From: Actinomycetota bacterium
GTDB taxonomy: Bacteria; Actinomycetota; Thermoleophilia; Solirubrobacterales; Solirubrobacteraceae
Assembly: GCA_005884115.1 (NCBI GenBank)
Contig: VAXW01000005.1
Location: forward strand, 992,001 to 1,056,000
Direction: 5' to 3'
DNA length: 64,000 nt
Shown here: piece after piece, positions 8,645 to 16,296 of the stretch
Layout: each line of letters opens with the position of its first letter
Numbering within the stretch: the first letter of the stretch is position 1
The notes under the pieces: generated by a model
The model's input: only the letters and a program-made list of their open reading frames with translations
Database searches by the model: none
Told to the model about the DNA's origin: nothing
Program-made: the position numbers and the translations under genes

Positions 8645-8830
8645 GTGTGGTCGCGTCGCGAGTGCCAGCGCGCGGACGTCGAGGAAGACGACGCGCGAAG
8701 CGGCTGCGGCGCTGTCTCTGAGCCCAAAGACGATCGAATATCCCCTGCCAGCGAGTACCGGAAGCTCGGAGTCAATCCTGCAGCGAGCTCGCGGCACGCT
8801 GGCGGCGGATCGAACCGCAGGCGCGTCGTA
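8645..8830 (+). pseudogene. Decayed C-terminal part of a LuxR-family regulator
   Basis: Three frames together spell a LuxR-type HTH. REAAAALSLSPKTIEY is read from 8694, YRKLGV from 8756 in another frame, and SELAAR from 8782 in the third; RREC in front fits the usual domain start. The intact order in living homologues is REVAxALFLSPKTVEYHL-xxx-YRKLGVRSRxELA. At least two indels break it. Only the DNA-binding end remains, so the gene is dead. Confidence 0.65.
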
Positions 8831-8832
8831 GC

Positions 8833-9696
8833 TCAGGCGACGACCGAGCGCTTGAACGCTCTGAGCGCGAGCGCGCCGAGAGCGCATGTGGCTGCCACAA
8901 CGACGGCCAGACTCAGCCAAGCCGAGGCGGTCGTGCTCGAGAGGCCCCAGATGTCGTGGAGCCCCGCGCCCGTGGGGTCGACGAAGCCGTAACGGAGCAG
9001 CGCCATCGCGTGGGTCAGCGGCAGGAAGCGGGCGACCCAGGTCAGCGCGCCGGGAAGCACGCTGATGGGGAAGAGCGCGCCGGCGAAGAACCACGGCAGG
9101 ATCGCGATCGCCGGCGTCGCGCCGATGTACTCCTCGGCCGTGCGGATGCGCGCGGCGAGCGTCTCGGCGACCGCATACATGAGGATCACGAACAGCAGCG
9201 TCGCCGCGGCAAACCAGCCGACGCCGGCGGCGCTGATGTGAAAGTGCGCCCCGCGCAGTGCCGCGGCGGCAATCACCACGACAACCTGCACCGAGCACAG
9301 TCCCACGACGACCAGCAGATTGCCGAGCAGCAGCAACGAGCGCCGGACGGGAGCCGCCAGCAGCTCGCGCTGCGCGCCCGAGTCGCGGTCGACGATCACG
9401 CTCAGGCCGGCAAAGGTGGTAGCGAGCGGGACCAGCAGGCCGACGGTCCCGACGGCGACGAAGGCCGTGTAGTCGATCTGCGAGTGCAGGCCCCCGAGCG
9501 CGGTCTTGAGCGCGGGGGCGATCACGAGCGCGAACAGGATCGGGGTCAGCATGGGTACTGCGATCTGGCGAGGGTTGTGCGCTGTGAGCGCTCCGCGCCG
9601 TGCCGCGAGCGTCCGCAGGGCCCGGAGCATGGGCGCGCGCCGTGGCGCGCGCACCACGCGCAATCCGAGAGCGGGTGTAGCGGTTGCCGTTGCCAT
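8833..9696 (-). CDS. ABC-2 type exporter permease, DrrB-like
   Basis: 287 residues with six predicted membrane segments and the ABC-2 architecture of daunorubicin-resistance-type permeases. A cytoplasmic N terminus is followed by PMLTPILFALVIAPALKTALGG, a VDRDSGAQRELLAAPVRRSLLLLGN loop, and the late EEYIGATPAIAILPWFFAGALFPI segment. Start ATG 9696 with AAAGGA upstream. It follows the ATPase gene by 21 bases and forms the membrane half of the exporter. The substrate is likely a hydrophobic compound or lipid; this is inference from the family. Confidence 0.87.
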   Translation of the reverse strand: MATATATPALGLRVVRAPRRAPMLRALRTLAARRGALTAHNPRQIAVPMLTPILFALVIAPALKTALGGLHSQIDYTAFVAVGTVGLLVPLATTFAGLSVIVDRDSGAQRELLAAPVRRSLLLLGNLLVVVGLCSVQVVVVIAAAALRGAHFHISAAGVGWFAAATLLFVILMYAVAETLAARIRTAEEYIGATPAIAILPWFFAGALFPISVLPGALTWVARFLPLTHAMALLRYGFVDPTGAGLHDIWGLSSTTASAWLSLAVVVAATCALGALALRAFKRSVVA

Positions 9697-9717
9697 CGTG
9701 TTGGTCCTTTCTGTGGT

Positions 9718-10716
9718 TCACGCGGCTGCCAGCTCGGCGCCGGTCAGTCGCAGGTAGACGTCGTCCAGCGTGGGCGCGCGGGTTGAGATCGCGCTCGCCG
9801 CCAGTCCCGCCCGGTCGATGGCTGCGATTGCATCCGCGGGGCTCGAGTCGTGCAGGGGCACCGTCAGCGTCTGGCCGACGACGAGTGCCTCAGCGGCCGA
9901 GATGCCGTGAGCGCCGAGCGCGGCGAGCGCGACGGCCGTGTCGCCGTGCACGCGCAGCGCGAGCACCTCCTCGCCGAGGCCAGACAGCAGCGCGCGCGGC
10001 GTGTCCAGCGCGACTATCTCTCCGAGGTGGACGATTGCCACCCGGTCACACAGGCGCTCGGCCTCGTCGAGGTAGTGTGTGGTCAGGACGATCGTCATCT
10101 CCACGCGCTCGCGCAGCCCTGCGATCGCGTCGAGCAGCTCGACCCGGATGCGCGGGTCGAGGCCCACCGTGGGCTCGTCGAGGAACAGCACACGCGGCTC
10201 GGAGACGAGCGCGCGGGCGATTTCCAGGCGCCTCCGCTGACCGCCGCTGTATCCGTCGACGGTGCGATCGAGCAGCTCGGCGATGCCGAGGGCGCCCGCG
10301 AGCTGCGCGATTCGACTCGCGAGCCCGCTCGCCGAGACACCCCAGAGGTGTCCGTGCAGCTCGAGGTTCGCGCGCCCGGTCAGGCCCCGGTCGACGACGG
10401 CCTCTTGAAAGACGACGCTGCTGACGCCGCGGGCGCGGAGTGGCTGCTCCACGACATCGAAACCCACAAGCCGCGCGGTCCCGCGGGTCGGAAGGATCGC
10501 CGTCGTCAGCATCCCGATCGTCGTCGACTTGCCCGCGCCGTTGGGCCCGAGCAGACCGAAGACTTCGCCCGGAGCCACGCGAAAGTCGATCCCCCTCACG
10601 GCCTCTACGCCGGAGGCGTAGGTCTTGCTCAGCCCGCTGACCTCGACCGCCGGCGCGGCGTCCGGCTGCCTCGGTAGCGCCGCTGGGAATGAGCGGGCGT
10701 TGGCTCTGGTTGCCAT
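9718..10716 (-). CDS. ABC exporter ATPase, DrrA-like
   Basis: 332 residues with Walker A GPNGAGKST, signature YSGGQRRRLEIAR, Walker B LFLDEPTVGLDP and the switch His in LTTHYLDEA. The C-terminal extension (about 225-330) ending PTLDDVYLRLTG is typical of DrrA/CcmA-type exporters. Start ATG 10716 is set by a strong GAAGGAGGT 6 bases upstream. First gene of the operon; its promoter carries an ECF41-type motif shared with the divergent sigma gene. Confidence 0.92.
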   Translation of the reverse strand: MATRANARSFPAALPRQPDAAPAVEVSGLSKTYASGVEAVRGIDFRVAPGEVFGLLGPNGAGKSTTIGMLTTAILPTRGTARLVGFDVVEQPLRARGVSSVVFQEAVVDRGLTGRANLELHGHLWGVSASGLASRIAQLAGALGIAELLDRTVDGYSGGQRRRLEIARALVSEPRVLFLDEPTVGLDPRIRVELLDAIAGLRERVEMTIVLTTHYLDEAERLCDRVAIVHLGEIVALDTPRALLSGLGEEVLALRVHGDTAVALAALGAHGISAAEALVVGQTLTVPLHDSSPADAIAAIDRAGLAASAISTRAPTLDDVYLRLTGAELAAA

Positions 10717-10770
10717 TTGGACCTCCTTCTCGATGTCGCCGTGGCGACGAGGTGTTGACTTCACGCCTAT

Positions 10771-10797
10771 GACGGAATCGATCGAGCCAATGTGACC
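10771..10797 (-). promoter_or_regulatory. ECF41-type promoter of the ABC exporter operon
   Basis: On the minus strand: GGTCACA (10797-10791), 16 bases, CGTC (10774-10771), then AT. This matches the known ECF41 promoter pattern TGTCACA-N16-CGTC at 10 of 11 fixed positions with exact spacing, 55 bases before the ATPase start. It implies that the neighbouring sigma factor transcribes the exporter. Confidence 0.65.
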
Positions 10798-10897
10798 GCA
10801 CCCTCGCGACCGACCCGGGTGCGGTGCCGCGGGCCGCTCGCAAACGACGAGCTCGCGCGCTGCAGCGCCGGCCGCTCACGTGCTGCCGGCATGCGGC

Positions 10898-10924
10898 TGT
10901 CACATAAGCGCCGGCTAGTTCGTC
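10898..10924 (+). promoter_or_regulatory. ECF41-type promoter of the sigma factor gene
   Basis: TGTCACA (10898-10904), 16 bases, CGTC (10921-10924), then AT: an exact match to the known ECF41 autoregulatory promoter. The downstream start codon is at 10981. Confidence 0.75.
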
Positions 10925-10980
10925 ATGTATGACAGCGAACGACCTCGATTACGACCTCGAGTAAGGGAGAGCAGCGGAAG

Positions 10981-11892
10981 ATGGGCGAGCACGATCTTCT
11001 GGCCGAGCAGTTCGAGCGCCACCGCGCTCATCTGAGGTCGGTTGCGTACCGCATGCTCGGCTCGATCAGCGACGCCGACGACGCCGTGCAGGAGTCATGG
11101 CTGCGGCTCAGCCGCTCGGACCCCGACGCGATCGCCAACCTGCCGGGCTGGCTCACCGCCGTCGTTGCGAGGGTGTCATTGGACATTCTCCGGGCGCGCC
11201 GGTCCCGTCGCGAGGCCTACGTCGGAAGCTGGCTGCCCGAGCCGGTCGTCAGCGTCGACCACGCCCCGCCCGATCCTGAGCAGGAGGCGCTGCTGGCGGA
11301 CTCTGTCGGGCTGGCGCTGCTCGTCGTTCTGGACACGCTCTCGCCGGGAGAGCGCCTCGCATTTGTGCTGCACGACATGTTCGCGATGCGGTTCGACGAG
11401 TTAGCGCATATCCTCGGGACGACCCCAGGCGCCGCGCGCCAGCTAGCCAGCCGCGCGCGGCGGCGCGTTCGCGGCGCGGCGCCGGTGGAAGACGCCGACG
11501 CCGCACGGCAGCGAGAGCTCATCCACGCGTTCCTGGCGGCGTCGCGCGACGGCGACTTCGACGCCCTCGTGGCGGTGCTCGACCCCGACGTGGTGTTCCG
11601 CATCGACGCCGGCGGCGTCGGACCACGCGCACGCGAGCCCGTCGCCGGCGCCGCGGCGGTAGCGCAGCAAGTGCTCACGCGCGGAAGCCCGTTCGCGCGC
11701 TTCGCGCGGCCGGCGATCGTCAACGGCGCGCCCGGAGTGGTCGTCGCACCGGGCGGGCGGCCGCTGGCAGTCGTCGGGTTCACGAGCGCAGGAGGGCGGA
11801 TCGTGGAGATCGACCTGATCGCCGACCCGCAGAAGCTGGCTCGCCTGTCGATCTCCCCGCGAGGGCCCATGACGACCTCGCCGGAGGACTGA
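10981..11892 (+). CDS. ECF41-family (SigJ-type) RNA polymerase sigma factor
   Basis: 303 residues. Sigma region 2 (HRAHLRSVAYRMLGSISDADDAVQESWLRL) and region 4 (FVLHDMFAMRFDELAHILGTTPGAARQLASRARRRV) are followed by a SnoaL-like C-terminal domain (about 175-295), the fusion that defines ECF41. The diagnostic WLPEP linker motif is present near residue 83; the DGGG motif is altered to IDAGG. In the family the C-terminal domain tunes sigma activity in place of a classical anti-sigma factor. Exact promoter motifs precede both it and the divergent ABC operon. Confidence 0.9.
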   Translation: MGEHDLLAEQFERHRAHLRSVAYRMLGSISDADDAVQESWLRLSRSDPDAIANLPGWLTAVVARVSLDILRARRSRREAYVGSWLPEPVVSVDHAPPDPEQEALLADSVGLALLVVLDTLSPGERLAFVLHDMFAMRFDELAHILGTTPGAARQLASRARRRVRGAAPVEDADAARQRELIHAFLAASRDGDFDALVAVLDPDVVFRIDAGGVGPRAREPVAGAAAVAQQVLTRGSPFARFARPAIVNGAPGVVVAPGGRPLAVVGFTSAGGRIVEIDLIADPQKLARLSISPRGPMTTSPED

Positions 11893-12151
11893 TACGCGAG
11901 CTCGGCCCAGAGCTCACGGCGAGCGGCGCACGATCGGGGCCGGGCCCGGGAGCGGACGGCGCGCGGCGCATCATCGCGAGTCGGCCCCAGGGGCGGACGG
12001 CGCGCGCGCCCGATCGCCCTGCCTACAACGCCGCGGTGGCCCAGTGCTCTTGCCGCGATGGCCCGCCGAGCTCGCCACGCGCATGAAACGCCCGGGTGGG
12101 AGGATCCGTGGTACGCGCTGCGACGACCACCGAATCGCATAGGAGGATCCC

Positions 12152-12631
12152 ATGATCATCGGCACCATCGAGATCGACCGGCCGCCTGCCGAGGTGTTTG
12201 CCTACCTGGAGGAACTCGACAGGCACAGCGAGTGGCAGGGAGACCTGATCAGCAGCAAGATCGTGAGCGAGGGACCTGTAGGCGTCGGCACGCGAGCGAC
12301 AGACACACGCAAGGTGCCGGGTGGCCCTCGGGAGATGACCTACGAGATCACCGAGCACGACCCGCCGCGCAAGAGCTCCTGGCAGGTCCTGGACGGGCCC
12401 GTGCGCGGCGCGGGCTCGGTGACCGTCGAGCCGATCGGTGACGGCGCGCGCTCGCGGGTGGGGGTCGAATTCGATCTAAAGGGGCACGGTCTCGGCCGGT
12501 TGATCGCGCCGTTCGCGCGCAGGCAGGCGGCCAGGGAAGTTCCCAAGGCCCAGGCGAAGCTCAAGGAGATACTCGAGCGTAGAGCCGAAGGCGGCTCGGG
12601 CGAGCGCGGGGGAGTATCGTCGCCGCCGTGA
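12152..12631 (+). CDS. SRPBCC-family (polyketide cyclase/START-like) protein
   Basis: 159 residues with the helix-grip pattern: IIGTIEIDRPPAEVFAYLEELDRHSEWQ at the N terminus, a central EMTYEITEHDPPRKSSWQV strand pair, and a long C-terminal helix (AKLKEILERRAEGG). Start ATG 12152 with AGGAGG 6 bases upstream. Its TGA overlaps the P450 GTG start (GTGA), so the two are translationally coupled; it may bind the P450 substrate or product. Ligand unknown. Confidence 0.82.
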   Translation: MIIGTIEIDRPPAEVFAYLEELDRHSEWQGDLISSKIVSEGPVGVGTRATDTRKVPGGPREMTYEITEHDPPRKSSWQVLDGPVRGAGSVTVEPIGDGARSRVGVEFDLKGHGLGRLIAPFARRQAAREVPKAQAKLKEILERRAEGGSGERGGVSSPP

Positions 12632-13893
12632 GCGCTGCCCCCATCCCCGACCTGCGTGACGTCGATCTGGGCTCGCTCGACTTCTGGGGCAGGCCGGCCG
12701 AGGAGCGCGACGAGTACTTCGCCGAGCTTCGCCGGCACGCCCCGATCTCCCGGCATCGCCCGCCCGAGGATCTCCTGGGGCTCCCCGATCAGGAGCGCAT
12801 GAACTACTGGGCGATCGTGCGATACGAGGACGTGCGCAACATCTCGCGCGACCCCAAGACGTTCTGCTCGGCGCAGGGGACGCAGTTCGCGGACGCCCCG
12901 CCGGAGTTTCTGGAGGCCTCGCTCTCGTTCCTGGCCATGGACGCGCCGCGCCACACGAAGCTGCGCGGGCTCGTCTCCTCGGCATTCACGCCGCGGCAGG
13001 TGGCTCGCATCGAGGAGGGCATCCGCGTCAATGCCCGGCGCATCGTCGCCGAGGCGGCTCCGACCGGGGGTGGCGACTTCGTCGAGCTGATCGCCAAGCG
13101 CCTGCCGCTGGTCACGATCTCGGACATGATCGGGGTGCCGGAGAGCGACCGCGAGCGCGTCGTGGCTGCGGCCGATCTGCTCGTCACGACCTCTGACCCC
13201 GAGGTGTTCGGCGAGCGGCCGCCGATCGAGGTGGTTGGGGAGGCGCTGTGGACGCTGAGCTCGTTTGCGACCGAGCTCGCTGCCCACCGCGAACGAAACC
13301 CGGGCGACGACCTGATGACGGCGCTGGTCCAAGCCGAGATCGACGGCGAGCGTCTGACGCACGCCGAGATCGCGGCATTCTTCGTGCTTCTGTCGGTAGC
13401 CGGCAACGACACCACGCGTCACACGACCTCGCATGCGATGCGTGCCTTGACCGTCAACCCCGCCCAGCGCCGGCTGCTGATGGACGACGGTGAGGAGCGC
13501 CTGCCGACAGCCGTCGAGGAGTTCGTGCGCTGGGCCTCCCCGGTGCTGACGTTCAGGCGCACCACGACGCGCGAGCTCGAGCTGCATGGCGAGCGCCTGG
13601 CGCCTGGGGAGAAGGTGGTGCTCTTCTACCACTCGGCCAACCGAGACGAGAGCGCCTTCGAGGATCCGTGGCGCTTCGACCTGAGCAGAGACCCGAACCG
13701 CCACCTGGGTTTCGGCGGCGGCGGGCCGCACTACTGCCTCGGCGCCTCGCTGGCGAGAACGCAGCTGCGCTCGATCTTCGGCGAGCTGCTGCGCGTGATG
13801 CCCGACATCGAGGCGGACGAGCCGGAGCTGCTGCGCAGCGCCTTCATCCACGGCGTGAAGCGCATGTCCTGCACGTTCACAGCGCGAGCCTAG
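12628..13893 (+). CDS. Cytochrome P450
   Basis: 421-residue soluble bacterial P450. Seen: I-helix oxygen-binding AGNDTTRH, the K-helix ExxR (EFVR in VEEFVRW), and the haem loop FGGGGPHYCLG with the thiolate ligand C370. The pattern resembles the CYP123/125/142-like actinobacterial group acting on sterols, fatty acids or terpenoids, but the substrate cannot be fixed. Starts at GTG inside the stop of the SRPBCC gene. No ferredoxin or reductase gene is adjacent, so redox partners must be encoded elsewhere. Confidence 0.93.
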   Translation: MSAAPIPDLRDVDLGSLDFWGRPAEERDEYFAELRRHAPISRHRPPEDLLGLPDQERMNYWAIVRYEDVRNISRDPKTFCSAQGTQFADAPPEFLEASLSFLAMDAPRHTKLRGLVSSAFTPRQVARIEEGIRVNARRIVAEAAPTGGGDFVELIAKRLPLVTISDMIGVPESDRERVVAAADLLVTTSDPEVFGERPPIEVVGEALWTLSSFATELAAHRERNPGDDLMTALVQAEIDGERLTHAEIAAFFVLLSVAGNDTTRHTTSHAMRALTVNPAQRRLLMDDGEERLPTAVEEFVRWASPVLTFRRTTTRELELHGERLAPGEKVVLFYHSANRDESAFEDPWRFDLSRDPNRHLGFGGGGPHYCLGASLARTQLRSIFGELLRVMPDIEADEPELLRSAFIHGVKRMSCTFTARA

Positions 13894-14110
13894 AGGCGGG
13901 GCGCGAGCGCGCGCGCCGGCGCGGGCACCGCTCGCCGGCTTGCGCTCGCCCGGGCTGGGCCGGCGCGCACCGCTCGCCGGCTACCGCTCGCGCGCTCGGG
14001 CGGGCTCGCGCCACGTCGGCCCGGCGTTGCCACGCCAGCCGATGTGGCACGCTTCCGCCTCGACACTCGCGGGCGCGAAGGCGCGCGTATGGGTCGTTCC
14101 GCACTCGCAC

Positions 14111-16012
14111 ATGCGCCAAACCGGACTCATCATCCTGGGGATCGCAGCGCTCGCGTGGGGTGTGCTGGCGATCGTGCTCGGCTCCGCGAGCCTCAGGCTG
14201 TTCGCCGGCTCGAACGCGACCGCCGCGAGCTCGCCGTCGTGCCTGCCGGCCACGCTCGATCACACGGCGAGGTTGCCGGGCACCGATGTCGACGTCTCAC
14301 CGGCGCCGGAGACCGCCACGGCCAACCCTCACGCGCAGGTCAGCTTCCTGGGCATCGCGGCTGCCGAGATCCGCGGGGTCAGCGTGGTGGGCGAGCGCAG
14401 CGGCCCTCACGCCGGCCGGTTGCGTGCCTACTCGCAGGGTGACGGCGCCAGCTTCGTACCCGAGAGCGCGTTCGAGGAGGGCGAGCGCGTTTCCGTGCGC
14501 GCGGTGATCGGCTCGGGCACAGGCAGGCAAGTCGGCTTTCGCTTCCGGGTCGATACCCCTTTCTCGACCGCGGCGGTCCCGCAGTTCCCCAACCCGGCGG
14601 CGGCGCCAGCCGACTACCAGAGCTTCTACACCCTGCCCGGCGCGCAAGCGCCGATCCTGAGCGTGACGGCGGCTGACCGCGACCCCGCGGCCGGCGACAT
14701 CCTCACGACCAACGGACCCGGCCCGGGTCAGTACGGGCCCCTGATCTATACGCCGCAGGGCCGCCTCGTCTGGTTCGACAGGCTGCCAGGGGGCGAAGCG
14801 GCGGAGAACCTGAGCGTGCAGGACTATCGAGGCCAGCGCGATCTGACCTGGTGGAGGGGGCGCGTGCTCTCACTCGGCTTCGGCCAGGGCGAAGACATCG
14901 TCATGGACTCCCGCTACCGGACGGTCGCGAGGCTCGGCGGCGGAAACGGGCTGCGGGCGGACCTGCACGACTTCCAGATCGCCCCGCACGAGATCGCCTA
15001 CATCACGGTGTACAACCCGATCCGCTGCGACCTCGCGCCGGTGAAAGGGGCGCGGCGCGGGTCGATCGTCGACACGGCGATCCAGGAGATCGACATGAAG
15101 ACGGGCCTCGTGCGATGGGAGTGGCACAGCCTCGACCACGTCGGCGCCTCCGAGTCCGAAGTGCAGGCGTCCGCCGACGAGACACCTTGGGACTACTTCC
15201 ACCTGAACTCCATCGATCCTGAGCCCGGCGGCAACCTCTTCATCTCCGCGCGCAGCACGTGGGCCGGCTACCAACTGCAGCGGGGCACGGGCAAGGTCCT
15301 GTGGCGCGTGGGCGGCAACCGCAGCTCCTTCAGGATGCGACCGGGTACCGGGCTGGCGTGGCAGCACGACGGCCGGGTCCTCCCGGACGGCGAGATCACG
15401 TTCTTCGACAACGGCTCAAACCCGCCCATCCACCGCCAGTCGCGGGCGGTGCGGATCAGGCTCGACTTCGCCGCCCGCGAAGCGCGCCTGGCGGCCGCCT
15501 ATACGCATTCCAACCCGCCGCTGCTCGCAGCGAGCCAGGGCAACATGCAGACGCTTCAGAGCGGGAACATCGTGGTCGGCTACGGGACGGCGCCCGCGAT
15601 CAGCGAGTACGCGAAGGACGGATCGCTGCTGTTCGACGCGCACCAACCGTTCGACACGCTCTTCTACCGGGCCTTCCGCTTCCCCTGGAGCGCCCGCCCG
15701 CTGACGCCGCCCGCGGTGCTCGCCAGCCTGAACACGACCGGCGAAGAGACGATTGTGCACGCGAGCTGGAATGGCGCCACCGGCGTCGCCTCGTGGAGGG
15801 TGCTCGCGGGAGCGCACGCCGGATCGCTGGCGGCGCGCGCGAGGATCCCAGCAGAGGGCTTCGAGACCTCGACGACCCTTCCGCACAAGTACGCCTACGT
15901 GGCGGCGCAGGCGCTGGACTCCGCGGGACGCGCCCTCGGCGCGTCCGGTCCCGTGCGCGTCATCAGCTACAAAGCGTCGCTCGCGAGCTCGCGGCCAGCG
16001 CGATCGAGATGA
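14111..16012 (+). CDS. Arylsulfotransferase-like (ASST) membrane-anchored protein
   Basis: 633 residues. An N-terminal TM (about 5-26, LIILGIAALAWGVLAIVLG) is followed by an Ig-like stretch and then an ASST-type beta-propeller from about 200: PQGRLVWFDRLPGG, DLHDFQIAPHEIAYITVYN, ETPWDYFHLNSID, GLAWQHDGRVLPDGEITFFDNG. These are landmarks of actinobacterial arylsulfotransferase-family proteins, expected outside the membrane. ATG 14111 is preferred because it puts the TM at the N terminus. It shares the propeller with the MFS fusion just downstream. Whether it transfers sulfate is unproven. Confidence 0.8.
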   Translation: MRQTGLIILGIAALAWGVLAIVLGSASLRLFAGSNATAASSPSCLPATLDHTARLPGTDVDVSPAPETATANPHAQVSFLGIAAAEIRGVSVVGERSGPHAGRLRAYSQGDGASFVPESAFEEGERVSVRAVIGSGTGRQVGFRFRVDTPFSTAAVPQFPNPAAAPADYQSFYTLPGAQAPILSVTAADRDPAAGDILTTNGPGPGQYGPLIYTPQGRLVWFDRLPGGEAAENLSVQDYRGQRDLTWWRGRVLSLGFGQGEDIVMDSRYRTVARLGGGNGLRADLHDFQIAPHEIAYITVYNPIRCDLAPVKGARRGSIVDTAIQEIDMKTGLVRWEWHSLDHVGASESEVQASADETPWDYFHLNSIDPEPGGNLFISARSTWAGYQLQRGTGKVLWRVGGNRSSFRMRPGTGLAWQHDGRVLPDGEITFFDNGSNPPIHRQSRAVRIRLDFAAREARLAAAYTHSNPPLLAASQGNMQTLQSGNIVVGYGTAPAISEYAKDGSLLFDAHQPFDTLFYRAFRFPWSARPLTPPAVLASLNTTGEETIVHASWNGATGVASWRVLAGAHAGSLAARARIPAEGFETSTTLPHKYAYVAAQALDSAGRALGASGPVRVISYKASLASSRPARSR

Positions 16013-16061
16013 CGCTCGCCGCAGCAGCCGGGCCGCGCTCGTGCGCCAGTCCGCCGGCGCT

Positions 16062-16214
16062 CTAGTAGGCCGGTTTGGACTTGTGCTTGGTCGTGGTCGT
16101 GGTCTTCGGTTTGCCCGACGAGCTTGACGATTTGCCGCCGCAGCCCGCCGCCGCGACCGTCATCGCGATGGCGGCAGTTGCCGTTAGCATGGCGATCAGT
16201 GGCGTTTTCTTCAT
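16062..16214 (-). CDS. Small Ser/Thr/Lys-rich lipoprotein, 50 residues
   Basis: Minus-strand frame from ATG 16214 to TAG 16062. MKKTPLIAML starts a signal peptide, AAAGC (Cys25) is a lipobox, then GGKSSSSSG, a run of five Thr and a basic tail ending KSKPAY. It would be a lipid-anchored, low-complexity tether outside the membrane. It lies between the two arylsulfotransferase-like genes and is divergent from the MFS fusion (82 bases apart). No clear Shine-Dalgarno, but the signal-plus-lipobox pattern is unlikely by chance. Confidence 0.65.
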   Translation of the reverse strand: MKKTPLIAMLTATAAIAMTVAAAGCGGKSSSSSGKPKTTTTTKHKSKPAY

Positions 16215-16296
16215 GGGCCGGGCTCGGTGTCTTGCTCGCGGGCGCGGTGGCCCACCCTACCAGCGGTGACGAGCCGGTTGCGGTGCTCGTGCAGCC

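Noticed and set aside
8525-9721. A 398-codon minus-strand frame covering the permease region
   Set aside because: It is a frame-shifted shadow of the ABC permease gene, which has proper TM segments and a ribosome site.
12340-13851. A 503-codon minus-strand frame
   Set aside because: Antisense to the P450 and SRPBCC genes, both of which have complete motifs; typical of high-GC shadow frames.
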